From positions 1 to 53,891 of the forward strand of contig JAHECD010000020.1 of the NCBI GenBank assembly GCA_024641945.1: 53,891 nt of DNA, in the 5' to 3' direction. The stretch comes from Rubrivivax sp. (lineage in GTDB: Bacteria; Pseudomonadota; Gammaproteobacteria; Burkholderiales; Burkholderiaceae_C). Below are positions 19,483-27,729 of this stretch, one piece after another (within the stretch, counting starts at the first letter, position 1; each line of letters begins with the position of its first letter). Under the pieces are notes generated by a model, which did no database searches, had not been told where the DNA came from, and saw only the letters and a program-made list of their open reading frames with translations. The position numbers and the translations under genes were made by a program.

Positions 19483-20481
19483 GTGGAATTCAAAGACTAT
19501 TACGGCGTGCTCGGCGTGCCGCGCGACGCCACCGCCGATGCGGTGAAGAAGGCGTACCGCAAGCTCGCCCGCAAATACCACCCGGACGTCAGCAAGGAGC
19601 CGGATGCCGCCGCACGCATGAGCGAGGTCAACGAAGCCAACGCGGTGCTGTCGGATCCCGAGAAGCGTGCGGCCTACGACGCCGTCGGCCGGGGCCGGCA
19701 CCCGGGCGAGTCGTTCACGCCGCCGCCGGACTGGGACGCCGGCTTCGAGTTCCGTGGCGCTCCACCCGACGGCATGGACGCAGGCGAATTCAGCGACTTC
19801 TTTTCGGAACTGTTTGGCCGTGCCGGTGCCCGGCGTGGCGGTCCCGCGGGCGCAGCGCCAACCGGGCGGACCTTCAAGATGCGCGGCGAGGACCACCACG
19901 CCAAAGTCCTGCTCGACCTCGAAGATGCGTTCCGCGGCGCCACGCGCCAGGTCACGCTGCGCAGCCCGCGTGCCGACGCGCAAGGCCGCGTGGTGCTCGA
20001 AGAGCGGACGCTCGACGTGAAGATCCCTGCCGGCGTACGGCCCGGCCAGTTGATCCGGCTCGCCGGCCAGGGCGGCGCGGGGATGGGTGGCGCGCCGGCG
20101 GGCGATCTTTTCCTGGAGGTCCACTTCAAGCCGCATCCCCGCTTTCACTGCGACGGTGCCAATCTCGTGGCCGACCTGCCGGTGGCGCCGTGGGAAGCGG
20201 CCCTCGGCGCCGTGGTGCCGGTGGAGTTGCCCGACCGCTCCACCCTGCAGGTGCGGGTGCCGGCGGGTGCGCAGAGCGGCCGGCAACTCACCGTGCGTGG
20301 CAAGGGGCTGCCCGGCGCGAAGCCCGGTGACCTGGACCTGAGCGTGCGTGTGGTGCTGCCGAGTGCGCTCGACCCGCGTGCGAAGAAGCTGTACGAGCAA
20401 ATGGCCGCCGAGTTGCCGGACTTCGACGCGCGCAAGGTGGCCCGTGCGGAAGCCGAGCGCGAAGCGGGAGGTGCGACATGA
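19483..20481 (+). CDS. cbpA: DnaJ-type co-chaperone CbpA
   Basis: 332 aa. The J domain covers residues 4-68 ([25 protein letters not shown] at 33-35), followed by a G/F-rich linker and two DnaJ C-terminal beta domains ([40 protein letters not shown]). There is no zinc finger, which separates CbpA from DnaJ. I chose GTG at 19483: it follows AAGGA and gives the usual [10 protein letters not shown] start. It overlaps cbpM by 4 bases (ATGA). Confidence 0.93.
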   Translation: MEFKDYYGVLGVPRDATADAVKKAYRKLARKYHPDVSKEPDAAARMSEVNEANAVLSDPEKRAAYDAVGRGRHPGESFTPPPDWDAGFEFRGAPPDGMDAGEFSDFFSELFGRAGARRGGPAGAAPTGRTFKMRGEDHHAKVLLDLEDAFRGATRQVTLRSPRADAQGRVVLEERTLDVKIPAGVRPGQLIRLAGQGGAGMGGAPAGDLFLEVHFKPHPRFHCDGANLVADLPVAPWEAALGAVVPVELPDRSTLQVRVPAGAQSGRQLTVRGKGLPGAKPGDLDLSVRVVLPSALDPRAKKLYEQMAAELPDFDARKVARAEAEREAGGAT

Positions 20482-20786
20482 GCGTGCGCAGGACGATCGA
20501 GATCACCGCCACCATCGAAGAAACACGGCTGTCGGTGGACGACCTGTGCCGCCTGGGGCAGGTGACGCCGGAATGGGTGGCCGCGCACATCGACTCGGGT
20601 CTGCTGCCGGCACCGGCGCCGGACCCGTCGCAATGGCAGTTCGGCACGCAGGCGGTGCAGCGGGTGCGCCGCATGGCCTGGCTGGAGCGCGACTTCGACG
20701 CCGTGCCCGAACTGGCGGCGCTGGTGGCCGACCTGCAAGACGAGATCGACCGCCTGCGCGCCGCGCTTCGCCGAACGGCGCGCTGA
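20478..20786 (+). CDS. cbpM: Chaperone modulator CbpM (MerR-like HTH)
   Basis: 102 aa. A MerR-like helix-turn-helix ([26 protein letters not shown]) is followed by [22 protein letters not shown] and a C-terminal helix ([16 protein letters not shown]). CbpM binds the CbpA J domain and inhibits its stimulation of DnaK. Translationally coupled to cbpA. Confidence 0.9.
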   Translation: MSVRRTIEITATIEETRLSVDDLCRLGQVTPEWVAAHIDSGLLPAPAPDPSQWQFGTQAVQRVRRMAWLERDFDAVPELAALVADLQDEIDRLRAALRRTAR

Positions 20787-20815
20787 CCTGCGCACCGGTG
20801 ACCGAACCTCGACGC

Positions 20816-22657
20816 ATGGGCGACAACACCACGCAGCGCTGGAACGTCGGCTACTGGCTGATGGCCGTGCTGGCCCTGATCAGCCTGCAGAGCCTTTGGC
20901 AGGCGCAACGCACGGTGGAGGCGGTGCCGTACAGCCAGTTCGAGAAGGCGCTGGCCGACGGCCACGTGGCCGAGGTCGTGCTCGGTGAAACCACGATCAC
21001 GGGCAAGCTCAAGTCGCCGGACGCCAAGGGCAAGACGGTCATCGTCGCCAACCGCGTGGAGCCGGCGGTGGCCGAGCGCCTGTCGAAGTACGACGTGCCC
21101 TACACCCGTGTCGTCGAAAGCACGCTGCTGCGCGACCTGATGTCGTGGATCCTGCCGGCGGCCGTCTTCTTCGGCCTGTGGTACTTCGTCATCCGCCGCA
21201 TCGCCGAGAAACAGGGTGGCCTGGGTGGCCTGGGCAGCTTCATGAGCATCGGCAAGAGCCGCGCCAAGGTCTATGTCGAAACCAATACCGGCGTGACCTT
21301 TGCCGACGTGGCCGGCGTCGACGAAGCCAAGGGCGAACTGCAGGAGATCGTCTCCTTCCTGAAGGACCCCAAGGGCTACGGACGGCTCGGTGCCCGCATG
21401 CCCAAGGGCGTGCTGCTCGTCGGCCCGCCCGGCACCGGCAAGACGCTGCTCGCCAAGGCCGTGGCGGGCGAGGCGGCGGTGCCGTTCTTCAGCATCTCGG
21501 GCAGCGAGTTCGTGGAGATGTTCGTCGGCGTGGGTGCGGCGCGGGTGCGCGACCTCTTCGAGCAGGCACGTGCCAAGGCGCCCGCCATCATCTTCATCGA
21601 CGAGCTCGACGCGCTCGGCCGGGCGCGCGGGGCGGCGTCACCGATCGGCGGCCACGACGAACGCGAGCAGACGCTGAACCAGCTGCTGTCGGAACTGGAC
21701 GGGTTCGACAGCTCGTCCGGCCTCGTGCTGCTGTCGGCCACCAACCGGCCCGAGGTGCTCGACCCCGCACTGCTGCGCGCCGGCCGGTTCGACCGCCAGG
21801 TGCTGGTGGACCGGCCGGACAAGGCCGGTCGTGTGCAGATCCTTCACGTGCATGTGCGCAAGATCCGGCTCGCGGACCGGCTCGACCTGGAGCAGGTGGC
21901 CGCGCTGACGACCGGCTTCTCGGGCGCCGACCTTGCCAACCTGTGCAACGAAGCCGCGCTCGCCGCCACACGCCGCGGGGGGGACGACGTGACGCTGGCC
22001 GACTTCACCACCGCGGTCGAGCGCATCGTGGCCGGCCTGGAGAAGAAGAACCGCGTGCTCAGCCCGCGCGACCGCGAGGTGGTGGCGTATCACGAGATGG
22101 GCCACGCGCTGGTGGCGCTCGCGCTGCCCGGCAGCGACAAGGTGCACAAGGTGTCGATCATCCCGCGCGGCATCGGGGCGCTCGGCTATACGATCCAGCG
22201 CCCCACGGAAGACCGCTTCCTGATGACCCGCGAGGAGCTGGAAAACAAGATCATGGTGCTGCTCGGCGGGCGCGCCGCCGAGAAGCTCGTCTTCGGCCAC
22301 CTGTCCACTGGCGCCGCCGACGACCTGGCGAAGGTGAGCGACATCGCACGCGACATGGCGCTGCGCTACGGCATGGTCGACGACCTCGGATTCGTCACCT
22401 ACGAGTCGCCGCGCCCGCGTTTCCTGGACATTCCCGAAGCCGCGCCGAACGCCGGCCCGCACGTCGGCCCGGGCACGCAGGAGCGCATCGACGAGGCGGT
22501 GCGCAAGATCGTGATGGACGTCTTCGACCGCAGCCTGGCCTTGCTCGAACAGCACCGCGACCTGCTCGACCGCTGTGCGCGCGAACTGCTGGCGAAGGAG
22601 ACGCTCGACGAAGCCGCGCTGTCGGTGCTGGTGGCGCCGCTGCACCCGCCGGCGTGA
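20816..22657 (+). CDS. ftsH: ATP-dependent membrane zinc protease FtsH
   Basis: 613-aa AAA+ metalloprotease. Two membrane helices (about 13-30 and 108-126) flank a short periplasmic domain. Walker A GPPGTGKT is at 203-210, Walker [10 protein letters not shown] at about 258-266, pore loop FVG at 236-238, arginine fingers R321/R324 and the zinc site HEMGH at 426-430. It lacks the long C-terminal tail of the main FtsH next to rlmE, so it is probably an accessory paralogue, here in a stress operon with cbpA-cbpM. The ATG at 20816 is preceded by an in-frame GTG at 20798 as an alternative. Confidence 0.93.
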   Translation: MGDNTTQRWNVGYWLMAVLALISLQSLWQAQRTVEAVPYSQFEKALADGHVAEVVLGETTITGKLKSPDAKGKTVIVANRVEPAVAERLSKYDVPYTRVVESTLLRDLMSWILPAAVFFGLWYFVIRRIAEKQGGLGGLGSFMSIGKSRAKVYVETNTGVTFADVAGVDEAKGELQEIVSFLKDPKGYGRLGARMPKGVLLVGPPGTGKTLLAKAVAGEAAVPFFSISGSEFVEMFVGVGAARVRDLFEQARAKAPAIIFIDELDALGRARGAASPIGGHDEREQTLNQLLSELDGFDSSSGLVLLSATNRPEVLDPALLRAGRFDRQVLVDRPDKAGRVQILHVHVRKIRLADRLDLEQVAALTTGFSGADLANLCNEAALAATRRGGDDVTLADFTTAVERIVAGLEKKNRVLSPRDREVVAYHEMGHALVALALPGSDKVHKVSIIPRGIGALGYTIQRPTEDRFLMTREELENKIMVLLGGRAAEKLVFGHLSTGAADDLAKVSDIARDMALRYGMVDDLGFVTYESPRPRFLDIPEAAPNAGPHVGPGTQERIDEAVRKIVMDVFDRSLALLEQHRDLLDRCARELLAKETLDEAALSVLVAPLHPPA

Positions 22658-22687
22658 ACCAGCCGCCAGTCAGGCTGCCACCTCGCG

Positions 22688-22717
22688 GCACGGCAGGCGA
22701 CACGCGGCCTGTCGTGC
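22688..22717. terminator. Candidate bidirectional terminator hairpin
   Basis: GCACGGCAGG / CCTGTCGTGC, a 10-bp stem with one G-T pair and a 10-base loop, between the convergent ends of ftsH (22657) and the acyltransferase gene (22728). There is no T-run. Confidence 0.45.
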
Positions 22718-22727
22718 GAGCCGATCG

Positions 22728-23540
22728 TCAATGCACGATCGCGCGCCACGCCATGATGAGACCGATGAGCACGGGCTGGTGCAGCATGTAGAACGTCAGG
22801 CTCCAGCGCCCGAGCGCGGCCAGCGGCCGGACCACGGCAGGCACCGGCCCTTGGAGCATCCGGGGTCTGCGGGCCAGCAGCCATTGGCCCAGGGCGGCCG
22901 CCCACAGCATCACGCCCAGCCACGGCAGCAGGGGCACCCAGTCTTCGGTTACCGGCTTGTGCGTCACCAGTCCGACCCAGTTGGTCGCCCGGGTGTCGAA
23001 GAACGGGTGCTGCACGAGCCACGGCAGCACGAGTGCGATCAGTCCGACCACCAGCAGCGCAATGTGCGAGCGCGCCAGCAGCCGCGTGGCCAGCAGCATC
23101 AACGCAATGCCGTGCAGCACGCCGAAGCTGATCCAGCTGCGCGGGAACATGAAGGCCGAGCCGACGCTCACGAGCACCGCGCAACCCGTCACCTGCGCCC
23201 AGCGCCGCCAGAAGCGCGGCCAGCCCTGCCCCGCTGCGGCCGCCACCGCCTGCCCGAGCCCCGCGCAGAAGAGGAACAAGGTGACGATGCAGGTGCGCTG
23301 CCAGGTCCAGAACGGATCGGCATAGAAGTTCTGCTTCGGGTCGAGCAGTCCGAAGTGGTTGAGGTCGAAACAGAAATGGAATGTCGCCATCCAGACGATG
23401 GCCACGCCGCGCAGCGCGTCGAGCCGGTCGAAGCGCGCTCCGCCGCTCACGGGACGACCCTCTGCGCTGCGCGCTCCGGTATGAGCGCCTGGGAGCTGCC
23501 CGTCGCGCACGTTGGCCTTCCCTCCGCGCTTCGCGCTCAT
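22728..23540 (-). CDS. HGSNAT-like (DUF1624) multi-pass membrane acyltransferase
   Basis: 270 aa, about seven membrane helices. RFDRLDALRGVAIVWMATFHFCFDLNHFG is the characteristic start of the heparan-alpha-glucosaminide N-acetyltransferase-like/DUF1624 family, and GRWSLTFYMLHQPVLIG is its last conserved segment. Such proteins move acyl groups across the membrane onto a sugar or other acceptor. The start codon overlaps the stop of the RES-domain gene (ATGA), so it is translationally coupled to a toxin-antitoxin pair, an unusual neighbour. The first about 35 residues are charged and cytosolic. Confidence 0.82.
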   Translation of the reverse strand: MSAKRGGKANVRDGQLPGAHTGARSAEGRPVSGGARFDRLDALRGVAIVWMATFHFCFDLNHFGLLDPKQNFYADPFWTWQRTCIVTLFLFCAGLGQAVAAAAGQGWPRFWRRWAQVTGCAVLVSVGSAFMFPRSWISFGVLHGIALMLLATRLLARSHIALLVVGLIALVLPWLVQHPFFDTRATNWVGLVTHKPVTEDWVPLLPWLGVMLWAAALGQWLLARRPRMLQGPVPAVVRPLAALGRWSLTFYMLHQPVLIGLIMAWRAIVH

Positions 23541-24199
23541 GCGAACTTCTCGTACACGTCGGTGAACCGCTCGCCATCCCAGACGTAGAGCAGGTAGGCC
23601 GCGTGCACGCAGCGGCTGGCCCCTCGCGGGCGGAACAGGCCTGCACATTGCCCCCCCGCCCGGCGCACGCTGCGGTACGCGACGCCATGCGAACCCTGCG
23701 CGTGCAAGCGGCCGCCCAGCGCACGGGCCGCGGTGTAGTCGGCAGGCTCGTGCACCGACTCGCTCGCGGCCCCCACCGGACGCACGTCGTGCAACCGCGC
23801 ATCGATGGCAACGTGGTACAGGCGCATCGGAAGATGCATCGCGCCTTCAGCCGTGGCCGCGAGGAAGAGGCCATGGTGGTGGCGCGTCTCGGCCACTGCC
23901 GTGGCCAGCTCGCGCGCGGCGTAGAAGACGCCGTAGCGGCCGTCGGAGAAACGGCTGCCCATCGGGTTGACGTGGGTGAATGCGGCCATGATCGGGCCGC
24001 TGCCGGGGCCGTACACACGCTCGTCGGCGGCCACGCGCTCGACCTGGCCGAGTTCGTCGCGCACACGTTCGTTGGTCATCGCCTCCAGCGCGTACAGCGC
24101 TTCGAAATCGCCCTCGTCGGCGACACGGTCGAACAGGGTCACGGCGGGATAGCGCGTCGGCACGATGCGGCAGGCCTGCGACCAGCGCACACGACGCAC
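23537..24199 (-). CDS. RES-domain toxin (NAD+-degrading family)
   Basis: 220 aa from GTG 24199. RES toxins (ParT/MbcT/Xre-RES type) break down or phosphorolyse NAD+. Visible core: SRFSDGRYGVFYAARELATAVAET with R83, Y89/Y93 and E104, and GVAYRSVRRAGGQC with S177, which fit the conserved R-Y-E-S pattern. Downstream of the putative antitoxin and co-directional with it. The start is uncertain: the frame is open further upstream, and translation could begin anywhere up to the antitoxin stop at 24250. Confidence 0.85.
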   Translation of the reverse strand: MRRVRWSQACRIVPTRYPAVTLFDRVADEGDFEALYALEAMTNERVRDELGQVERVAADERVYGPGSGPIMAAFTHVNPMGSRFSDGRYGVFYAARELATAVAETRHHHGLFLAATAEGAMHLPMRLYHVAIDARLHDVRPVGAASESVHEPADYTAARALGGRLHAQGSHGVAYRSVRRAGGQCAGLFRPRGASRCVHAAYLLYVWDGERFTDVYEKFA

Positions 24200-24249
24200 G
24201 TCGATGGTGTCTGCACGATCACCGGTGTCGGCGACGACATCAGCGGCAG

Positions 24250-24639
24250 TCAGGACCAGCCCCCGCCCCGCATGCCGTCGAGGTAACTGCGCACGAGGTG
24301 GATGTCGCTCACATTGCCGGCGAGCATGCGGTCGAGCGCGCTGCGCCCGCCGAACAGCGACGCCGCGTTGGGCTTGCGCACCCAGGCGTCCGACGCCGCC
24401 GGCTCGGGCAGCAGGATCTGCAGCGCCTTGTAGATGCCGAGCAGGTTGGACAAGCGCTCCAGCGTGTCGCGCGGCAACGCCGCCTTCTCCGGATGTTTGC
24501 GCCACGCGAAGAAGGTCGAGCGCGGCGGCTGCCCCAGGAGGGTGAGTTGCTCGTCCACCGAAAGGCCCCATGCGCCGGCGATGCGTTCGAACGCGCGCAG
24601 GCCCGCAGCGGCCATGCGCTGCGGCGAAACGTCCTGCAT
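24250..24639 (-). CDS. ParS/Xre-MbcA-type antitoxin (DUF2384)
   Basis: 129 aa from ATG 24639. An N-terminal Xre-like HTH region (about 10-70: LRAFERIAGAWGLSVDEQLTLLGQPP) precedes a DUF2384 toxin-binding region (about 78-122: LPEPAASDAWVRKPNAASLFGG, then RSALDRMLAGNVSDIHLVRSYLD). This is the standard partner of RES toxins; it would neutralise the toxin and repress the operon. A GTG at 24663 in the same frame is an alternative start adding VIAVRVPG. Confidence 0.88.
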   Translation of the reverse strand: MQDVSPQRMAAAGLRAFERIAGAWGLSVDEQLTLLGQPPRSTFFAWRKHPEKAALPRDTLERLSNLLGIYKALQILLPEPAASDAWVRKPNAASLFGGRSALDRMLAGNVSDIHLVRSYLDGMRGGGWS

Positions 24640-24668
24640 ACCGGGCACCCGCACGGCGATCACATCGC

Positions 24669-24685
24669 TAATCCAGTATTGGACA
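24669..24685. promoter_or_regulatory. Operator-like inverted repeat A upstream of antitoxin
   Basis: TAATCCAGTATTGGACA: AATCCA and TGGA-C-A arms around GTAT. It resembles repeat B 29 bases away and lies just upstream of the antitoxin start, the position expected for autorepression by the Xre protein. Confidence 0.5.
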
Positions 24686-24693
24686 TGCTGTGT

Positions 24694-24723
24694 ATCGTAA
24701 TCCAGTTTTGGATTTTTCTGCAA
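24694..24723 (-). promoter_or_regulatory. Weak candidate promoter of the antitoxin-toxin operon
   Basis: On the minus strand TTGCAG (24723-24718) and TACGAT (24699-24694) are separated by 18 bases. The elements match consensus poorly, but the spacer contains repeat B and the spot is right for a repressible promoter. Confidence 0.3.
24698..24714. promoter_or_regulatory. Operator-like inverted repeat B upstream of antitoxin
   Basis: TAATCCAGTTTTGGATT: perfect 6-bp arms AATCCA / TGGATT around GTTT. It shares TAATCCAGT-TTGGA with repeat A. Two such copies suggest cooperative binding of antitoxin or toxin-antitoxin complex. Confidence 0.55.
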
Positions 24724-25130
24724 CCGGCCATGCACGCCCCCAATGGCGCTGTCCTCGCCAGCCTTCGCCGCCGATGCAGAGAGAGCCAGATGATGCGGCC
24801 GGCTCCTGACTTCACGCGCCGCAGTCGGCCGCCAAACCTCGACGCTCGGCGGGGCGAGCGGATCGCCCCGTTCCGAGAGCGTCGGGCCATGGACGGGCGC
24901 GGTGCCCGCGCCGCCGAACCTGGCGCACAGCGTGCAGGTCGAGGCCATGGCGCCCGAACTCCAGGCCTCCCACCTTTGCCACATGATGGTCTGCGGTGAC
25001 GGCAACGCCTGGGTGAGCGCCGTGGGCGGCACTCGCACGCACCGAGCGTCCGACGCCGCATCGCGCCGGCTCGGCAGGCACGATGGTGGTGGCGCGTCGC
25101 AGGCCAGGCCCGCCCACCGGCGTGTCCCGA
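24724..25130. other. About 400 bases without a convincing gene
   Basis: Between the antitoxin promoter and the 3' end of the LysR gene. Short open frames exist on both strands (for example 24902-25192 plus), but none has a ribosome site, a recognisable domain or coherent composition. The stretch may be a decayed gene; I recognise nothing in it. Confidence 0.5.
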
Positions 25131-26018
25131 TCAGCGGTGGACCGACAACAACTTCTGCACCAGGGGGTGCTGCGCGCGGCGCTCGGTGTTGATGGCGTAG
25201 AAATACTCCTCGACGCCAGTGCACTCACCGATGCGGCGTACCTGATAGGTTTTCGTGAGTTCGTCGTGGATCATGGTGGTCGCGGGGAACACGCCCATGC
25301 CCCCAGACGCGAAAGTCTTGAGCAACGCACTGTCGTCGAATTCACCGACCACCTGGGGATGCAGCGAGTTCCGCTCCAACCACTGATCGAGCCGCAGCCG
25401 CACGGCAGCGTGGTGCGACGGAAGCAGCACCGGCACCTTGTCCAGGGAAGCGGGGAACCCGCTGCGCGCAAGGCTTTCCCAAGCCTTCGGCGCATACCAG
25501 GCCATTGGCGAATGGCCGAGGGGATGGCTGTACAGACGTAGATTGGGGTTCGGCGGCGCGCCGCGGTCGGCCAGCACCACGTCCAGCCGATGCAGCGCCA
25601 AGTCGGCCAGCAGATCGTCGAAATTGTCCTCGTGACAGACCAGGCGCAGGCCGGCGAGCGCAGTCACCGGCTCCAGCAGGGTGCGCACCGCCAGCTTGGG
25701 CAACCCGTCCGACAGGCCGACCACCAGCCGCTGTGCTTGGGCCGAACGGGCTGTTTGCCCGACCAGTTCCGGCAACTGATCGCCCAGCCGAAAGATTTCG
25801 TCGGCCTGCCGCAATGCAGCCTGGCCGGCCTCGGTCAGGGTCAGGCCCCGGCCGGCCGGACGCAGCAGTTGGTGCCCCAGCGCGTGTTCGAGCTCATGGA
25901 CCTGTGCGCTGACCGTCTGCACCGCCACATCGAGCCGCGCCGCGGCCTTGGTCATGCCGCCCTCGTGGGCGACCACCCAGAAGTAGTACAGGTGCCGGTA
26001 GTTGAAGCGTGTCGTCAT
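25131..26018 (-). CDS. nhaR: LysR-family regulator, NhaR type
   Basis: 295 aa. The start FNYRHLYYFWVVAHEGGMTKAAARL is the NhaR version of the LysR helix-turn-helix, which spans about 6-65. VAVQTVSAQVHELEHALG is the recognition helix region, followed by a periplasmic-binding-like effector domain with GEFDDSALLKTFASGGMGVFPA, also NhaR-like. NhaR activates Na+/H+ antiporter genes in response to sodium. Here it diverges from a run of cation-transport genes, which supports the name. No nhaA is in the window. Confidence 0.85.
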   Translation of the reverse strand: MTTRFNYRHLYYFWVVAHEGGMTKAAARLDVAVQTVSAQVHELEHALGHQLLRPAGRGLTLTEAGQAALRQADEIFRLGDQLPELVGQTARSAQAQRLVVGLSDGLPKLAVRTLLEPVTALAGLRLVCHEDNFDDLLADLALHRLDVVLADRGAPPNPNLRLYSHPLGHSPMAWYAPKAWESLARSGFPASLDKVPVLLPSHHAAVRLRLDQWLERNSLHPQVVGEFDDSALLKTFASGGMGVFPATTMIHDELTKTYQVRRIGECTGVEEYFYAINTERRAQHPLVQKLLSVHR

Positions 26019-26135
26019 GAACCAGATAAACCTAATGTTTTTACGAAAGTATATTCAGTTATTTTCCTGTTTTTCAGAAGTCATTGGACCCGTATCGTGC
26101 GCTGCATGTCCAACCCCGCCCCAGGAGACTCTGCG
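26019..26135. promoter_or_regulatory. AT-rich divergent control region between nhaR and the cation operon
   Basis: 117 bases with a run of AT-rich sequence (about 26030-26085: TAATGTTTTTACGAAAGT and following) in otherwise GC-rich DNA. It is the natural site for NhaR binding and for promoters in both directions. I cannot define the operator from a single region. Confidence 0.4.
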
Positions 26136-26504
26136 ATGCAAGTGCATTTCGAGACCGGCAGTCGCGACGCGACGAGCCTGCGTGACGTGGCCGTTTTGCG
26201 GGTGCGTTTCGTGATGCGAAGGATGGCCTGGATCGTGCCGCGCGCGCACGTGCGGATGACCGACTTGAACGGGCCGCGTGGCGGCGTGGACAAACAGTGC
26301 CGCGTCGAACTGGTCGCCCCCGGCAACGGCAAGGTGGTCGTGACCGCGGTCGCTCGCGACTGGCGCAGCGCGCTCGACACCGCGCTGGCGCGTGCCGCCC
26401 ACGCCCTGCGCAGGCAATGGCAACGTGTGCGAAGCCCGGTGCGGCGCTCGCCGCGTGCGCTCGAAGTCCCGCGCCGAAGCGCCACGGCCGCCGACACGCT
26501 TTGA
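26136..26504 (+). CDS. HPF/RaiA-family ribosome-associated protein
   Basis: 122 aa. It carries the beta-alpha-beta-beta-beta-alpha pattern of hibernation-promoting factors: MQVHFETGSRDATS, VRFVMRRMAWIVPRAHVRMTDLNGP, KQCRVELVAPGNGKVVVTAVARDWRSALDTALARAAHAL. The C-terminus is a basic tail ([16 protein letters not shown]). ATG 26136 follows AGGAG with 8-base spacing; an upstream ATG at 26106 is less likely. Such lateral HPF-like proteins bind ribosomes or act under stress. First gene of the cation block. Confidence 0.78.
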   Translation: MQVHFETGSRDATSLRDVAVLRVRFVMRRMAWIVPRAHVRMTDLNGPRGGVDKQCRVELVAPGNGKVVVTAVARDWRSALDTALARAAHALRRQWQRVRSPVRRSPRALEVPRRSATAADTL

Positions 26505-26529
26505 TGAATCGTCCGGAAAGGAAATCGCC

Positions 26530-27258
26530 ATGGATGCCATGAATCGTCACCCGTCCGCCAAGTCCTCCGCCGTAGCGGTGCCCATGCCCGACGGTGCCGC
26601 CCGAAACGGCACCGCTGCCGGCGCACCCGCGCGCAGCGCCGATTCCAGCCGCGTGCTGCGCAACACCTATGGCCTGCTGTCGATGACGCTGCTGTTCTCC
26701 GCCGGTGTGGCCGCGCTGGGTGTCGCCATGCAGTGGCCGGCGCCTGGGCTGCTGCTCTCGCTGGGCGGCAGCCTGGGCCTTCTCTTCGTGGTGCACGCCG
26801 TGCGCAACAGCGGCTGGGCGCTGCCGGCCGTATTCGCCTTCACCGGCTTCATGGGCTACACGCTGGGGCCGGTGCTGGCGCGCACATTGACGCTGCCCAA
26901 TGGCGGGCAACTCGTGGCGCTTGCACTTGGCGCCACGGGGCTGGCCACGCTGGCGCTTTCGGCCTGGGCGCTGCGCAGCCGGCGCGACTTCAGCGCATGG
27001 GGCGGGATGTTGCTGGCCGGCCTGGTGGTGTCCCTCGTCGCCGGCCTGGCGTCGGTTTTCCTGCAGATCCCTGCACTGGCGCTGGCGGTGGCCGCGATGG
27101 TTGCGCTGATATCGGCGGCGATGATCCTCGTCGAAACCAGCCGCATCGTGAATGGCGGGGAGACGAACTACGTACTGGCCGCTGTCGGTTTGTACGTCTC
27201 CATATTCAACCTGTTCTCGAGCCTGCTTGCCCTGCTGGGCATCGGCGGCGAGGAATGA
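26530..27258 (+). CDS. Bax inhibitor-1 / YccA-family membrane protein
   Basis: 242 aa with about seven membrane helices after a 45-residue soluble N-terminus. VLRNTYGLLSMTLLFSAGVAALG, FTGFMGYTLGPVLA, and the C-terminal LVETSRIVNGGETNYVLAAVGLYVSIFNLFSSLLALLG are BI-1/YccA marks. YccA modulates FtsH; other BI-1 proteins conduct Ca2+ or H+. ATG 26530 follows AAGGA. Co-directional with the HPF-like gene 25 bases upstream. Confidence 0.9.
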   Translation: MDAMNRHPSAKSSAVAVPMPDGAARNGTAAGAPARSADSSRVLRNTYGLLSMTLLFSAGVAALGVAMQWPAPGLLLSLGGSLGLLFVVHAVRNSGWALPAVFAFTGFMGYTLGPVLARTLTLPNGGQLVALALGATGLATLALSAWALRSRRDFSAWGGMLLAGLVVSLVAGLASVFLQIPALALAVAAMVALISAAMILVETSRIVNGGETNYVLAAVGLYVSIFNLFSSLLALLGIGGEE

Positions 27259-27287
27259 CACCGGCTCGACCGCAAAGGAGATCAGAC

Positions 27288-27713
27288 ATGCGCAGTTATG
27301 TCATCGACAGCCCGAAAGCCGCCGCGCGCGTCGTCGCGTTGACGATGCTGGCCGACGGCCACGTCAGCCAGGCCGAACTCGACGTTCTGCAGCGTCACGG
27401 CGGCTGCGAGCAACTGGGCCTGGAGCCCGACGACCTCCAGGACGTCCTGCTGGCGTTGTGCGAGGACCTGCTCCATGGCAGAACCCTCTCGTGGGCCGAT
27501 ACGTGCTGCGCGGATCTTCTGTCCGTCGTCAGGCTGCTCAACGAGGTCGCCGATCCGGTACTGCGCGAGCGCGTTCTCGCGCTTTGCAGGTCGGTGGCCG
27601 AGGCCGACAACCGCGTCTGTGACAAAGAGGCCCAGGTGCTGACGCATGCCGTCGAGCAGTGGGGCTTGCAGGCCCATATGCTCGCCGCCCCGTCGAGCCA
27701 GTCGAGCGCATGA
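27288..27713 (+). CDS. TerB-like helical protein
   Basis: 141 aa, all helical. VVALTMLADGHVSQAELDVLQRHGG and ALCRSVAEADNRVCDKEAQVLTHAVEQWGL are the two acidic helix-turn segments of the TerB/DUF533-like fold (tellurite-resistance-like). The start has an excellent AAAGGAG site at 27274-27280. A metal-sensing or scaffolding role is suggested for the family; here it sits between membrane proteins of a cation operon. Confidence 0.7.
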   Translation: MRSYVIDSPKAAARVVALTMLADGHVSQAELDVLQRHGGCEQLGLEPDDLQDVLLALCEDLLHGRTLSWADTCCADLLSVVRLLNEVADPVLRERVLALCRSVAEADNRVCDKEAQVLTHAVEQWGLQAHMLAAPSSQSSA

Positions 27714-27729
27714 CCCGAGGCCCGATCGG

